A stretch of DNA of 64,000 nucleotides from an uncultured Clostridia bacterium (GTDB lineage Bacteria > Bacillota > Clostridia > TANB77 > CAG-508): positions 62,001 to 126,000 of the forward strand of contig CAKOUO010000001.1 of NCBI GenBank assembly GCA_934120645.1. Direction: 5' to 3'. The notes beneath the pieces were generated by a model, which worked only from the letters and a program-made list of their open reading frames with translations, was not told the origin of the DNA and did not search any database. The position numbers and the translations under genes are program-made. Shown in pieces: positions 15,272 to 24,902 of this stretch (its first letter is position 1; each line of letters starts with the position of its first letter).

Positions 15272-16513
15272 GTGAGTGAAAATATATTAGAAATTGCCAA
15301 AAAAATTGAAAATGAAGGTGGCAGACTATATTTAGTAGGTGGAGCAATTAGAGATAAACTACTAAATAGAAAAATAAAAGATGAAGATTATTGTGTAGTA
15401 GGAATTACTTCTGAACAATTTAAAAAGTTATTTCCACAAAGTTTTACTAAAGGTAAATCTTTTGAAGTATTTGAATTAAATGGAAAAGAATTTGCAATGG
15501 CAAGAATAGAAAAAAAAACAGGATTAGGACATAAAGAATTTGAAATTACTACAAATAAAAACATAACAATAGAACAAGATTTGGCAAGAAGAGATATAAC
15601 AATAAATTCAATAGCAGAAGATGTTTTAACAGGTAAGCTAATAGATCCATTTAACGGAAAGCAAGATATAGAAAACAAAATTATAAAAGCAACAACACAA
15701 CATTTTTTAGAAGACCCATTAAGAGTATATAGAGTAGCAAGATTTGCTTCTGAATTAAATTTTGATGTCTCAGAAGATACAATAAAAATGATGAATTCTT
15801 TAAAAAATGAATTAAACACATTATCAAAAGAAAGAGTTTTTATAGAATTTAGTAAGGCACTTGCAACACAGAAACCATCAATATTTTTTAATATACTTAG
15901 AAAAGCTAATATTCTAGATGTGCATTTTATAGAAATATATAATTTAATCGGAGCACTACAACCACCAGAACATCATCCAGAAGGAGATGCTTATAATCAT
16001 ACAATGCTTGTTTTAGACAAAGCATCAGAATTAACAAAAGAATTAGAAATAAGATTTTCAGCATTGGTACATGATTTAGGAAAAAGTATAACACCAAAAG
16101 AAGAATATCCACATCATTATGGGCATGAAATTAATGGAGTAGATTTGGTTACTAAATTTGGAAACAGAATAAAAGCACCTACAAGATGGATTGAATGTGG
16201 CAAAGTAGCTTGCAGAGAACATATGAGAGGTGGAATTTTCTATAAAATGAAACCAAGTAAAAAAATAGAATTCATAGAAAGAATTGCTAAATCACCATTA
16301 GGATTGCACGGACTTCAAATTGTTGTTTATTCAGATAAATTAAGTAGCAGAAATATAGATAGTGGAAGTATAGACTTTGAAAGCATTGGAAAAGAATGCT
16401 TAAAAACTATTAATGGACAATATATTAAAGATAAATATAATATCAAAGAAGACATAGAGTTTGGAAATAAATTACATCAAGAAAGAATAGAATGGATAAA
16501 AAATAGATTATAA
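15272..16513 (+). CDS. cca: CCA-adding tRNA nucleotidyltransferase with HD domain
   Basis: This enzyme builds or repairs the 3' CCA end of tRNAs. The nucleotidyltransferase signature is YLVGGAIRDKLL, then the metal carboxylates in DEDYCVVG, and RRDITINSIAED. A C-terminal HD domain (VHDLGKS, HYGHEINGV) could add phosphohydrolase activity, as in the E. coli enzyme. The start is GTG at 15272: an ATG two bases earlier runs straight into TGA, while AGGAG at 15258-15262 is spaced correctly for the GTG. Length of 413 residues is normal for the HD-bearing type. Confidence 0.93.
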   Translation: MSENILEIAKKIENEGGRLYLVGGAIRDKLLNRKIKDEDYCVVGITSEQFKKLFPQSFTKGKSFEVFELNGKEFAMARIEKKTGLGHKEFEITTNKNITIEQDLARRDITINSIAEDVLTGKLIDPFNGKQDIENKIIKATTQHFLEDPLRVYRVARFASELNFDVSEDTIKMMNSLKNELNTLSKERVFIEFSKALATQKPSIFFNILRKANILDVHFIEIYNLIGALQPPEHHPEGDAYNHTMLVLDKASELTKELEIRFSALVHDLGKSITPKEEYPHHYGHEINGVDLVTKFGNRIKAPTRWIECGKVACREHMRGGIFYKMKPSKKIEFIERIAKSPLGLHGLQIVVYSDKLSSRNIDSGSIDFESIGKECLKTINGQYIKDKYNIKEDIEFGNKLHQERIEWIKNRL

Positions 16514-16519
16514 TATAAT

Positions 16520-16557
16520 AAAAAGAGAGAATGTTAATAGAAACACTCTCTTTTTTA
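16520..16557 (+). terminator. Terminator of cca
   Basis: An imperfect stem (AAAAAGAGAG and TGTT on the left, AACA and CTCTCTTTTTT on the right) with a T tail ends the cca unit. It also faces the converging orphan gene. Confidence 0.82.
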
Positions 16558-16571
16558 CATATGATATTTCA

Positions 16572-17033
16572 CTACTTTTTTACAAATTCCGGAAAAGGCA
16601 TAGAAATATTGCCATGTTTTAATTCATATAAATCAGATATAGAAATGAACATATGCTTTAGTTGAGCATGTTTATCTCTAAGATCCATGTTATGGTCCCT
16701 CAAATCTAGAGGCATAGAATTAAACTTAGTAGCAATTGAATTATGCATTTCAACAGCCTTTTGGTATTTCTCGTTAAGCTGCTTGTCAGTTAAATCTTTG
16801 TAGTCATCATAATCAATAATGAAATCAAGCTTTTTAAAAAAAGCAACCTCACTATCTTCATCAAATCTTACAAAATCAAAACGATTAGAATCATCAACAA
16901 TAGTGACATTAGAAAAAACTTTTGTAATAATCGATTCCGGTATTGTAATATCAGTTTCATTAGAAATAAAAAATATATCATGTATTTGAACATATACTAC
17001 ATCCCGTCCATTTTCATTGTGAAATAATTTCAT
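16572..17033 (-). CDS. Uncharacterised 153-residue protein
   Basis: I do not recognise this protein. It is acidic in its first half (DDSNRFDFVRFDEDSEVAF) and helical in the second (LTDKQLNEKYQKAVEMHNSIATKFN, then HAQLKHMFISISDLYELKHG). No signal peptide or membrane segment is seen, so it is probably cytoplasmic. It has a strong AGGAGG site, is transcribed away from uvrA and converges on cca. The good ribosome site and clean frame support a real gene. Confidence 0.72.
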   Translation of the reverse strand: MKLFHNENGRDVVYVQIHDIFFISNETDITIPESIITKVFSNVTIVDDSNRFDFVRFDEDSEVAFFKKLDFIIDYDDYKDLTDKQLNEKYQKAVEMHNSIATKFNSMPLDLRDHNMDLRDKHAQLKHMFISISDLYELKHGNISMPFPEFVKK

Positions 17034-17157
17034 AAGTAAAACCTCCTAAAAAGTAATTTTACACGTTGCCTAATAAGTATAACATATTTTTCCAAATTTG
17101 AAAATAAAAACTTCTACCAAACTCTTGTTTTTAAGTATAAAATATAGTATAATAAAA

Positions 17158-17190
17158 ATGTCCTTTTGGGGACGTTTCCCAAAAGGACAT
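17158..17190. repeat. REP-like palindrome, copy A
   Basis: A 33-base inverted repeat starts ATGTCCTTTTGGGGAC and ends CCCAAAAGGACAT, folding into a stem of about 13 base pairs. It is identical to the copy at 34421. It lies in the uvrA leader, directly before the ribosome site AGGAGG. Confidence 0.9.
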
Positions 17191-17203
17191 AGGAGGAATC
17201 AAA

Positions 17204-20047
17204 ATGAATGATAAAATAATTATAAAAGGTGCAAAAGAACATAACTTAAAAAATATAAATATAGAAATACCAAGAGACAAAATGGTAGTAATAACAGGAC
17301 TTTCAGGTTCTGGAAAATCATCATTAGCATTTGATACTTTATATGCAGAAGGACAAAGAAGATATGTAGAAAGTTTATCTTCATATGCAAGACAATTTTT
17401 AGGAATAATGGAAAAACCAGATGTTGAGTCAATTGAAGGACTTTCACCAGCAATATCAATAGACCAAAAAACAACATCAAAAAATCCACGTTCAACAGTT
17501 GGAACAGTAACAGAAATATATGATTATATTCGTTTATTATATGCAAATATAGGTGTTCCATATTGTCCAAACTGTGGCAAAAAAATTGAAAAACAATCAA
17601 TTGACCAAATTGTTGATAATATTATGGAACTTGAAGAAGGCACAAAAATTCAAATATTGGCTCCTGTTGTTAGAGGTAGAAAAGGTGAATTTGTAAAACA
17701 ATTAGAAGGATATCAAAAAGACGGATTTGTAAGAGCAAGAATTGACGGAGAAGTTTATGATTTATCAGACGAAATAAAATTAGATAAAAATAAAAAGCAC
17801 GAAATAGAATTAGTTGTTGACAGATTAGTAGTAAAACCAGAAATAAGAAGCAGACTTACAGAATCTGTTGAAATAGCATTGAAACATGCTGATAATTTAG
17901 TATTAGTAAATATTATAACAAAGGAAGAAAATAAAACAGTTTTATACAGTTCAAATTATGCCTGCCCAGACTGTGGTTTTAGTTTTCCAGAGATAACACC
18001 AAGAATGTTTTCATTTAACAATCCATATGGTGCTTGCCCAACATGTATGGGAATAGGATATCTAATGAAAATGGATGAAGATTTAATAGTACCAGACAAA
18101 AATAAAACATTATATGATGGTATAAAAGCTTTTGGTGCAAGTACTATGAAAAAGGGCGACACAATGGCAAAAATGTATTTTGAAAGTATAGCAAAACATT
18201 ATGGTGTAGAAATAAAAGGAGTTCCAATTAAGAAATTACCAAGATGGTTTATGGAAAAAATCTTATATGGTACAGGTGATGAAAAAATAGATTTTGAATA
18301 TTCATCTGTTGCAGGAGTGAGAAAATTTACAGCCCCATTTGAAGGAGTTTTGCCAACATTAGATAGACGCCATAGTGAAACAAAATCACAAGGAATGAGA
18401 ACTTTTTACGAAATGTATATGACAAATTCTCATTGCCATACTTGTAATGGAGCGCGTTTAAAGAAAGAAATATTATGCATCAAAATAAATGATAAAAATA
18501 TAAATGAAGTAACAGATATGTCAATAAAAGCTTTAAAAGAATTTCTAAGTACATTAAAATTGACAGAAAAAGAAGCAATGATTGCAGACATGATTTTAAA
18601 AGAAATTAACAAAAGACTTCAATTTTTAATAGATGTAGGGCTTGAATATTTAACATTATCAAGAAGTGCTGGAACATTATCAGGAGGAGAAGCACAACGT
18701 ATTCGTTTAGCAACTCAAATAGGTTCAGGACTTACAGGAGTTATGTATATTTTGGACGAGCCAAGCATAGGACTTCATCAAAGAGATAATGATAAATTAA
18801 TAGCAACACTTAAAAAATTAAGAGATTTAGGAAATACTTTACTAATTGTAGAACATGATGAAGACACAATGTATGCAGCAGACCAAATTATTGATATTGG
18901 ACCAGGTGCCGGTGTGCATGGTGGAAATGTTATGGCACAAGGAACTGCTGAAGAAGTAAAACTTGTAAAAGATTCTATTACAGGTCAATATTTAAGTGGA
19001 AGAAAGAAAATAGAAGTTCCAAAGAAAAGAAGAAAAGCTGTAAAATCAAAAGTAATAGAAGTTAAAGGTGCAACAGAAAATAATTTGAAAAATATAAGCG
19101 TAAAATTTCCACTTGGAGTATTTACATGTGTTACAGGAGTTTCTGGTTCAGGAAAATCAACACTTGTAAATGAAGTTTTATATAAAACAATAGCAAAAGA
19201 ACTAAATGGAGCATCTGAAAAACCAGGAAAATGCAAAGAAATAAAAGGATTAGAAAATATAGATAAAATAATCAACATAGACCAATCACCAATAGGAAGA
19301 ACACCACGTTCAAATCCAGCAACATATACAGGAGTATTTGATTTAATAAGAGATATTTTTGCAGGAACAAATGAAGCTAAACTACGTGGATTTGAAAAAG
19401 GAAGATTTAGTTTCAATGTAGCAGGAGGAAGATGTGAAAGTTGTAATGGTGATGGAGTTCACAAAATAGAAATGCACTTTTTACCAGATGTGTATGTACC
19501 ATGTGAAGTATGTAAAGGAAAAAGATATAATAGAGAAACATTAGAAGTAAAATATAAAGGAAAAAATATTGCTGATGTATTAGATATGACAGTAGAAGAA
19601 GCATTAGAATTTTTTGACAAAATACCAAAAATAAAACAAAAAATTCAAACTTTATACGATGTAGGACTAGGATATATTAAACTAGGACAGCCATCAACAA
19701 CATTATCTGGTGGTGAAGCACAAAGAGTTAAATTAGCAACAGAACTTTCTAAAAGAGCAACAGGAAAAACATTATATATTTTAGACGAACCAACTACAGG
19801 ACTTCATATTGCTGATGTTCATAGATTAGTTGATATTTTACAAAGATTAGTTGATACAGGAAATACAATAATTGTTATTGAGCATAACTTAGATTTAATA
19901 AAAACATGTGACCATATAATTGATTTAGGCCCAGAAGGCGGAGAAGGTGGAGGACAAGTTGTTGCCGTTGGTACACCTGAACAAATTTGTAAGAATGAAC
20001 AAAGTTATACTGGTAAGTTTTTGAAGAAGTATATAGAATTGACATAA
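17204..20047 (+). CDS. uvrA: Excinuclease ABC subunit A
   Basis: UvrA recognises bulky DNA lesions and loads UvrB in nucleotide excision repair. The 947-residue protein has the full duplicated ABC layout: Walker A GLSGSGKSS near the N-terminus and GVSGSGKST in the second half, two LSGGEAQR signatures, and ILDEPSIGLH and ILDEPTTGLH Walker B regions. Zinc-finger cysteines appear in CPNCGKK, CPDCGF, CHTCNG and CESCNGDG. A REP-like palindrome sits just before its ribosome site. I see no LexA box by eye. uvrB and uvrC are not in the window. Confidence 0.97.
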   Translation: MNDKIIIKGAKEHNLKNINIEIPRDKMVVITGLSGSGKSSLAFDTLYAEGQRRYVESLSSYARQFLGIMEKPDVESIEGLSPAISIDQKTTSKNPRSTVGTVTEIYDYIRLLYANIGVPYCPNCGKKIEKQSIDQIVDNIMELEEGTKIQILAPVVRGRKGEFVKQLEGYQKDGFVRARIDGEVYDLSDEIKLDKNKKHEIELVVDRLVVKPEIRSRLTESVEIALKHADNLVLVNIITKEENKTVLYSSNYACPDCGFSFPEITPRMFSFNNPYGACPTCMGIGYLMKMDEDLIVPDKNKTLYDGIKAFGASTMKKGDTMAKMYFESIAKHYGVEIKGVPIKKLPRWFMEKILYGTGDEKIDFEYSSVAGVRKFTAPFEGVLPTLDRRHSETKSQGMRTFYEMYMTNSHCHTCNGARLKKEILCIKINDKNINEVTDMSIKALKEFLSTLKLTEKEAMIADMILKEINKRLQFLIDVGLEYLTLSRSAGTLSGGEAQRIRLATQIGSGLTGVMYILDEPSIGLHQRDNDKLIATLKKLRDLGNTLLIVEHDEDTMYAADQIIDIGPGAGVHGGNVMAQGTAEEVKLVKDSITGQYLSGRKKIEVPKKRRKAVKSKVIEVKGATENNLKNISVKFPLGVFTCVTGVSGSGKSTLVNEVLYKTIAKELNGASEKPGKCKEIKGLENIDKIINIDQSPIGRTPRSNPATYTGVFDLIRDIFAGTNEAKLRGFEKGRFSFNVAGGRCESCNGDGVHKIEMHFLPDVYVPCEVCKGKRYNRETLEVKYKGKNIADVLDMTVEEALEFFDKIPKIKQKIQTLYDVGLGYIKLGQPSTTLSGGEAQRVKLATELSKRATGKTLYILDEPTTGLHIADVHRLVDILQRLVDTGNTIIVIEHNLDLIKTCDHIIDLGPEGGEGGGQVVAVGTPEQICKNEQSYTGKFLKKYIELT

Positions 20048-20118
20048 ACTGTTAAAAATGATAAAATAGTCAACATAAGAACACGTGGATAATAATACTT
20101 ACAAATGGAGGTATATAT

Positions 20119-20784
20119 ATGGAAAAAGTACGGACAGTTATATGGGATTGTGACAATGTAATGTGGTTTCATAAAGAGGAAGAACCACAAGTAACTGCAA
20201 AAGCATTAGGAATTACAGAAACAGAAGAATTTTCTGCTGAATTTTACAAAATGTTTGAAAGCTTTATGGAGTATTTTAAAAACAAAAGAGTTAACATGAA
20301 AGAAACTTTGAAGCTAATAGAACGAGAAATGCCAATTTTAGGCATTTATGGAATTCAGCCGGAACAGTTTATGATAGTACATGATGGACTAAAAATACAG
20401 GTTAATGACTTTAATTATGATACTTTAACTGTAATGAAGTATTTAGAAAGTAAAAACATAAAAAGTATTGTAAAGTCAGACTGGTGGAGAAAAGTGCAAG
20501 AAGAAATTATGGGTTATTATGGTGTAATAGATTATATTGAAGAATTACATTGCTGTGATAACTCATATTTAAAAAGTAATCCACTATCAAGAGAAGGTAT
20601 TGTAAAACCTGACAGGGAAGAACAGTACCTGATTATTGGTGATTCACTTTCAAGTGATATTGCTTTTGCTGAGCATGCTGGTATAAAATCTGTATGGTTA
20701 AACAGACAGCATAAAGAAAACAAAACTATGTATAAGCCAAACTTTGAAGTTGCTTCTTTATTAGAAGTGATGGAAATAATTTAG
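20119..20784 (+). CDS. HAD-superfamily phosphatase-like protein
   Basis: The 221-residue protein belongs to the haloacid-dehalogenase superfamily. Motif I is IWDCDNVMW, with the catalytic Asp pair DxD. Motif II is the SIVKSDWW region, and motif III/IV is LIIGDSLSSDIAFAEHAG. An inserted helical cap lies between motifs I and II (about residues 20-100). The substrate is unknown. It follows uvrA by 70 bases with its own GGAGG, and a strong terminator follows. Confidence 0.85.
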   Translation: MEKVRTVIWDCDNVMWFHKEEEPQVTAKALGITETEEFSAEFYKMFESFMEYFKNKRVNMKETLKLIEREMPILGIYGIQPEQFMIVHDGLKIQVNDFNYDTLTVMKYLESKNIKSIVKSDWWRKVQEEIMGYYGVIDYIEELHCCDNSYLKSNPLSREGIVKPDREEQYLIIGDSLSSDIAFAEHAGIKSVWLNRQHKENKTMYKPNFEVASLLEVMEII

Positions 20785-20786
20785 AA

Positions 20787-20829
20787 AAAACTCTCAATAT
20801 CAATAGGAATTTGGTATTGAGAGTTTTTG
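20787..20829 (+). terminator. Terminator of the uvrA-HAD unit
   Basis: A stem built from ACTCTCAATA and TATTGAGAGT is followed by TTTTT. Confidence 0.88.
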
Positions 20830-20888
20830 TAAAAGTTTTCAATTGTCAAAAAACAAACAAAAATAGTTAATCAATTTTAAAAAATTAC

Positions 20889-20917
20889 TAGACAAAAAGA
20901 ACAAAAAGATATATAAT
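20889..20917 (+). promoter_or_regulatory. Promoter of the T-box/valS operon
   Basis: TAGACA at 20889-20894 and TATAAT at 20912-20917 are 17 bases apart, placing the start near 20924 and giving a leader of about 340 bases. Confidence 0.75.
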
Positions 20918-20959
20918 TATTGCATATTAAAAGCAAATAAGAACAAAATAATAAATAAC

Positions 20960-21240
20960 AAAGAAAAAGAGGAGTACATTTAAAACTAATTTAAAGAGAA
21001 TAGAAGTCAAAGGCTGTGAGCTTCTAAAATAAAGATAAATGGAAAGTAACTTTTGAGTTGATAATCCGAAAATAAACTTAAGATTATCCGTAATACTGCG
21101 TTAAAGTAAAATGAGAAATTATCTATAAAAAGTACACAAAGTAAAAAACACAAATTATAAAAAGATAATAATTAAGGTGGTACCGTGAGATATAAACTCG
21201 CCCTTATGCTTAAATAAAGAGCATATTGGCGAGTTTTTTT
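20960..21240 (+). promoter_or_regulatory. Valine-specific T-box leader
   Basis: T-box RNAs bind uncharged tRNA and then permit read-through of a terminator. Stem I shows the GGCTGTGAG motif at 21012-21020. The specifier loop reads GGAAAGTAACTTTTGAG, placing a GTA (valine) codon at 21046-21048 followed by the usual purine. The T-box proper, AAGGTGGTACCGTG, is at 21174-21187, with GGTGG pairing tRNA acceptor bases. A terminator follows: an ACTCGCC arm at about 21196, a matching GGCGAGT at 21228-21234 and a T run. The specifier agrees with valS downstream. This element accounts for the long gene-free stretch. Confidence 0.93.
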
Positions 21241-21262
21241 GAATTATAAAAGGAGGCTTAAA

Positions 21263-22117
21263 ATGCTAAAAATACAAACAAAAAAATCAGGTGCAGAGTT
21301 AACGAGCATACAATATGATGGCAAAGAAATGTTATTTCAAGGAGCACAAGTATTAGATAAAAATGGTAATGTTTTTTGGAAAAGACAAGCACCAATATTA
21401 TTTCCAATAGTAGGACAAATTAAGAATTCAACAACTCAAATAGAAGACAAAACCTACGAAATGTCACAACATGGATTTGCAAGAGATATGGACTTTGAAG
21501 AAATATCAAAAACAGAAAATGAACATCATTATGTATTAAAATATAATCAAGAAACACTAAAAAAATATCCATACAAATTTGAATTACATGTTATATATGA
21601 GGTAAATGAAAATACTCTAACTGTAACATATCAAGTTAAAAATATAGATAACAAAACAATTTATTTTGGTCTAGGTGGACATCCAGCTTTCAATTGTGAT
21701 TACAGTAATGATGAATATGAAATTATTTTTTCGGAAAAGGAAGAAAAAATAGAATTTTTAAAATTGAAAGATGGATTAATAGATACAGAAAAAGCAGAAA
21801 ATATTTTAAAAGATAACAAAATTTGTTTAAAAGAAGATACTTTTGATAATGATGCAGTTATCATGAAAAATATAAAATCGAATAAAGTGATTTTAAAAAA
21901 TCATAAAATAAATCAAAAAATATTAGAATTTGATTTTTCAGGATTTCCATATTTAGCACTATGGTCTAAAAAAGGAGCTCCATTTGTCTGCATTGAACCA
22001 TGGCAAAATACAGCTGATAGAATAGACAGTACACAGATTTATAAGGATAAAGAAAATATTATTGAATTACCACAAGATAAAGAATATAAGTGTGAGTTTA
22101 AAATAAAAATAATATAA
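21263..22117 (+). CDS. Aldose 1-epimerase-like protein
   Basis: The 284-residue protein matches the galactose mutarotase superfamily, in the LacX/YeaD-like branch. RQAPILFPIVGQIKN and HGFARDMDFE lie near the start. GLGGHPAFNCD supplies the catalytic-site histidine, and CIEPWQNTADRID is near the end. Family members interconvert sugar anomers or bind phosphosugars. The ATG at 21263 follows AGGAGG; earlier frame belongs to the terminator region. It lies between the valine T-box and valS, so valine starvation should raise it. A sugar enzyme in that position is unexpected. Confidence 0.88.
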   Translation: MLKIQTKKSGAELTSIQYDGKEMLFQGAQVLDKNGNVFWKRQAPILFPIVGQIKNSTTQIEDKTYEMSQHGFARDMDFEEISKTENEHHYVLKYNQETLKKYPYKFELHVIYEVNENTLTVTYQVKNIDNKTIYFGLGGHPAFNCDYSNDEYEIIFSEKEEKIEFLKLKDGLIDTEKAENILKDNKICLKEDTFDNDAVIMKNIKSNKVILKNHKINQKILEFDFSGFPYLALWSKKGAPFVCIEPWQNTADRIDSTQIYKDKENIIELPQDKEYKCEFKIKII

Positions 22118-22137
22118 ATTAAAGGAGATTGATCAAG

Positions 22138-24816
22138 ATGAAAGATAAAAAATTAAATGACAAGTACAACCCACAAGAATTTGAAGAAAAACTATATCAA
22201 GAATGGGAAGAAAAAGGATACTTTAAACCAAGCATGGACAAAACAAAAGAAAGTTACTGCATAATGATGCCACCACCAAACGTAACAGGCAAATTACACA
22301 TGGGACATGCATTAGATGACACAATACAAGATATTTTAATAAGATTTAAAAGAATGCAAGGATACAACACATTATGGCTTCCAGGTTCAGACCATGCAGC
22401 AATAGCAACAGAAGTAAAAGTTGTTGCAAAAATGAAAGATGAAGAAGGTTTGACAAAAGCAGACATCACAAGAGAACAATTCCTAGAAAGAGCGTGGGCT
22501 TGGACTAAAGAATATGGTGGAACAATCAAGAAACAACAAAGAAGATTAGGATGCTCATGTGATTGGGATAGAGACAGATTTACTATGGATGAAGGCTTAT
22601 CAGAAGCAGTTTTAGAACAATTTATTCAATTGTATAATAAAGGACTAATCTATAAAGGTAAAAAAATGATAAACTGGTGCCCATCATGCCATACAACTAT
22701 TTCAGATGCAGAAGTTGAATATGAAGACGAACCATCACATTTATGGCATATTAAATATCAAATTGCAGGTGAACCAGACAGATATATTATAGTTGCAACA
22801 ACAAGACCTGAAACAATGCTTGGAGATACAGCAGTTGCAGTACATCCAGATGATGAAAGATACAAAGATTTAGTAGGTAAAAAATGTATTTTACCAATAA
22901 TGAATAAAGAAATTCCAATAATTGCAGATGAATTTGTTGAAAAAGAATTTGGAACAGGATGTGTTAAAATTACACCAGCACATGACCCAAATGATTATCA
23001 AGCAGGATTAAGACATAACTTAGAAATTATAGAAGTATTTGACGATAGTTCAATTATGGGCGATTTAGTTCCAGAATATAAAGGAATGCCAGCAATTGAA
23101 GCAAGAAAACTAATTGTTGAAAAACTACAAGAATTAGGAAACTTAGTTAAAATTGAAGATTATACACACAATGTTGGAAAATGTTACAGATGCCATAGCA
23201 CAATAGAACCAAGAATTTCAGAGCAATGGTTTGTATCAATGAAAGACTTAGCAAAAAGAGCCGCAGATGCAGTTAGAAATGACGAAGTTAAATTTGTACC
23301 AAAAAGATACGAAAAAATGTATTTTAACTGGTTAGATAATATCCAAGACTGGTGTATATCAAGACAATTATGGTGGGGACACAGAATACCAGTATATTAT
23401 TGTGACGAATGCGGACATATGCATGCAGCAAAACAAATGCCAGAAAAATGCGAAAATTGTGGTTCTAACAAATTACATCAAGATGAAGACTCACTAGACA
23501 CATGGTTCAGTTCAGCATTATGGCCATTCTCAACATTAGGTTGGCCAAATACAGAATCAGAAGACTACAAAACATTCTATCCAACAAATGTATTGGTAAC
23601 AGGATATGATATTATAACATTCTGGGTATCAAGAATGATGACACAAGGACTAGAATTAACTGACAAAAATCCATTTAAAGATGTTGTAGTACATGGAATT
23701 GTAAGAGATTCACAAGGAAGAAAAATGTCAAAATCATTAGGAAATGGAATTGACCCAATTGAAATAATTGATCAATATGGTGCAGATGCATTAAGATTTT
23801 CAGTACTTTCTGGAACTACAATGGGAAATGACATCAGATATATGCCAGAAAAACTAGAACAAGCATCAAATTTTGCAAATAAAATTTGGAATGCTGCTAA
23901 ATTCATAATAATGAATACACCAGACGAAGAAAAAGTAAAAGAATTTTGTTACAAAGTATATAATCACGAAACAAAAACATATAACCCAGATTTATTAACA
24001 ATAGAAGACAAATGGATACTAAATAAATTAGACAAATTAGTAGCTGACATCACAAGAAATATTGAAAATTATGATTTAGGAATTGCAATTGACAAAATTT
24101 ATAACTTCATTTGGAATGAATTCTGTGACTGGTATATCGAAATGGTTAAAACAAGAATTTATAGTGAAAATGAAGAAACAAAAGTTGCTGTAAGTGACAT
24201 ATTAAATTATGTGTTTGGAACATCATTAAAACTATTACATCCATTTATGCCATTTGTAACGTCAGAAATATATGACAAACTAGTAAAATACAATGAAACA
24301 GATTTAATAGTATCAAAATGGCCAACAATAAGAGAAAAATTTGCATTTGATGACGAGGAACAAACAGTTGAAAAAATAAAAGAAATCATTACAGAAATAA
24401 GAAATGTAAGAGCAAATATGAATATCCATCCATCAAAAAAATCTGAATTAATATTTGTAACAAAGAAATATGAAAATGAAATCTGGGAAGCAAAAGACTT
24501 CATCTTAAAACTAGGACTTGGAGAAAAAATAGTAGTACAAAAAGACAAAACAGGAATACCAGAAAATGCAATAAGCATCCTAAAAGATGGAATTGAATTA
24601 TATATGCCACTTGAAGATTTGGTTGATATGGAAGAAGAAAGAAAGAGACTAGAGGAAGAAAAAACTAGATTAGAAGGCGAAGTTGCAAGATGTGAAAAAA
24701 TGCTTTCAAACCCAGGATTTGTAAACAAAGCACCAGAAAAGAAAATACAAGAAGAAAAAGATAAATTAGAAAAATACAAAGATATGCTTGCTAAAGTAGA
24801 AGAAAGATTAAATTAA
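22138..24816 (+). CDS. valS: Valyl-tRNA synthetase
   Basis: ValS charges tRNA-Val and edits mischarged threonine. The 892-residue protein has class I signatures HMGH (in GKLHMGHALDD) and KMSKS (GRKMSKSLGNGIDP). The editing domain includes ATTRPETMLGDTAVAVHPDD. The C-terminal 70 residues form the coiled-coil arm (LVDMEEERKRLEEEKTRLEG). ATG 22138 is chosen because AAGGAG lies 10 bases before it; the TTG at 22129 is unlikely. Expression is controlled by the valine T-box at 20960-21240 through the epimerase gene, 20 bases upstream. Confidence 0.97.
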   Translation: MKDKKLNDKYNPQEFEEKLYQEWEEKGYFKPSMDKTKESYCIMMPPPNVTGKLHMGHALDDTIQDILIRFKRMQGYNTLWLPGSDHAAIATEVKVVAKMKDEEGLTKADITREQFLERAWAWTKEYGGTIKKQQRRLGCSCDWDRDRFTMDEGLSEAVLEQFIQLYNKGLIYKGKKMINWCPSCHTTISDAEVEYEDEPSHLWHIKYQIAGEPDRYIIVATTRPETMLGDTAVAVHPDDERYKDLVGKKCILPIMNKEIPIIADEFVEKEFGTGCVKITPAHDPNDYQAGLRHNLEIIEVFDDSSIMGDLVPEYKGMPAIEARKLIVEKLQELGNLVKIEDYTHNVGKCYRCHSTIEPRISEQWFVSMKDLAKRAADAVRNDEVKFVPKRYEKMYFNWLDNIQDWCISRQLWWGHRIPVYYCDECGHMHAAKQMPEKCENCGSNKLHQDEDSLDTWFSSALWPFSTLGWPNTESEDYKTFYPTNVLVTGYDIITFWVSRMMTQGLELTDKNPFKDVVVHGIVRDSQGRKMSKSLGNGIDPIEIIDQYGADALRFSVLSGTTMGNDIRYMPEKLEQASNFANKIWNAAKFIIMNTPDEEKVKEFCYKVYNHETKTYNPDLLTIEDKWILNKLDKLVADITRNIENYDLGIAIDKIYNFIWNEFCDWYIEMVKTRIYSENEETKVAVSDILNYVFGTSLKLLHPFMPFVTSEIYDKLVKYNETDLIVSKWPTIREKFAFDDEEQTVEKIKEIITEIRNVRANMNIHPSKKSELIFVTKKYENEIWEAKDFILKLGLGEKIVVQKDKTGIPENAISILKDGIELYMPLEDLVDMEEERKRLEEEKTRLEGEVARCEKMLSNPGFVNKAPEKKIQEEKDKLEKYKDMLAKVEERLN

Positions 24817-24825
24817 AAGACAAAA

Positions 24826-24879
24826 AGTGACAAGAGGAGACAAGAAAAGTGAAACAAACAAAACCTGTCCCTCTTGACC
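24826..24879. repeat. Degenerate REP-like palindrome, copy B
   Basis: GACAAGAGG at 24829-24837 pairs imperfectly with CCTCTTGAC at 24870-24878, and ACCTGTCCC is the reverse complement of GGGACAGGT found in the copy at 49628. The element separates valS from the DnaB-like gene. Confidence 0.6.
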
Positions 24880-24902
24880 ATCTTGGAAAGGAAATAAAAA
24901 TT

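Noticed and set aside
24849..24902. GTG start for the DnaB-like protein 18 codons earlier
   Set aside because: This stretch lies in a REP-like palindrome, and ATG 24903 has a better ribosome site.
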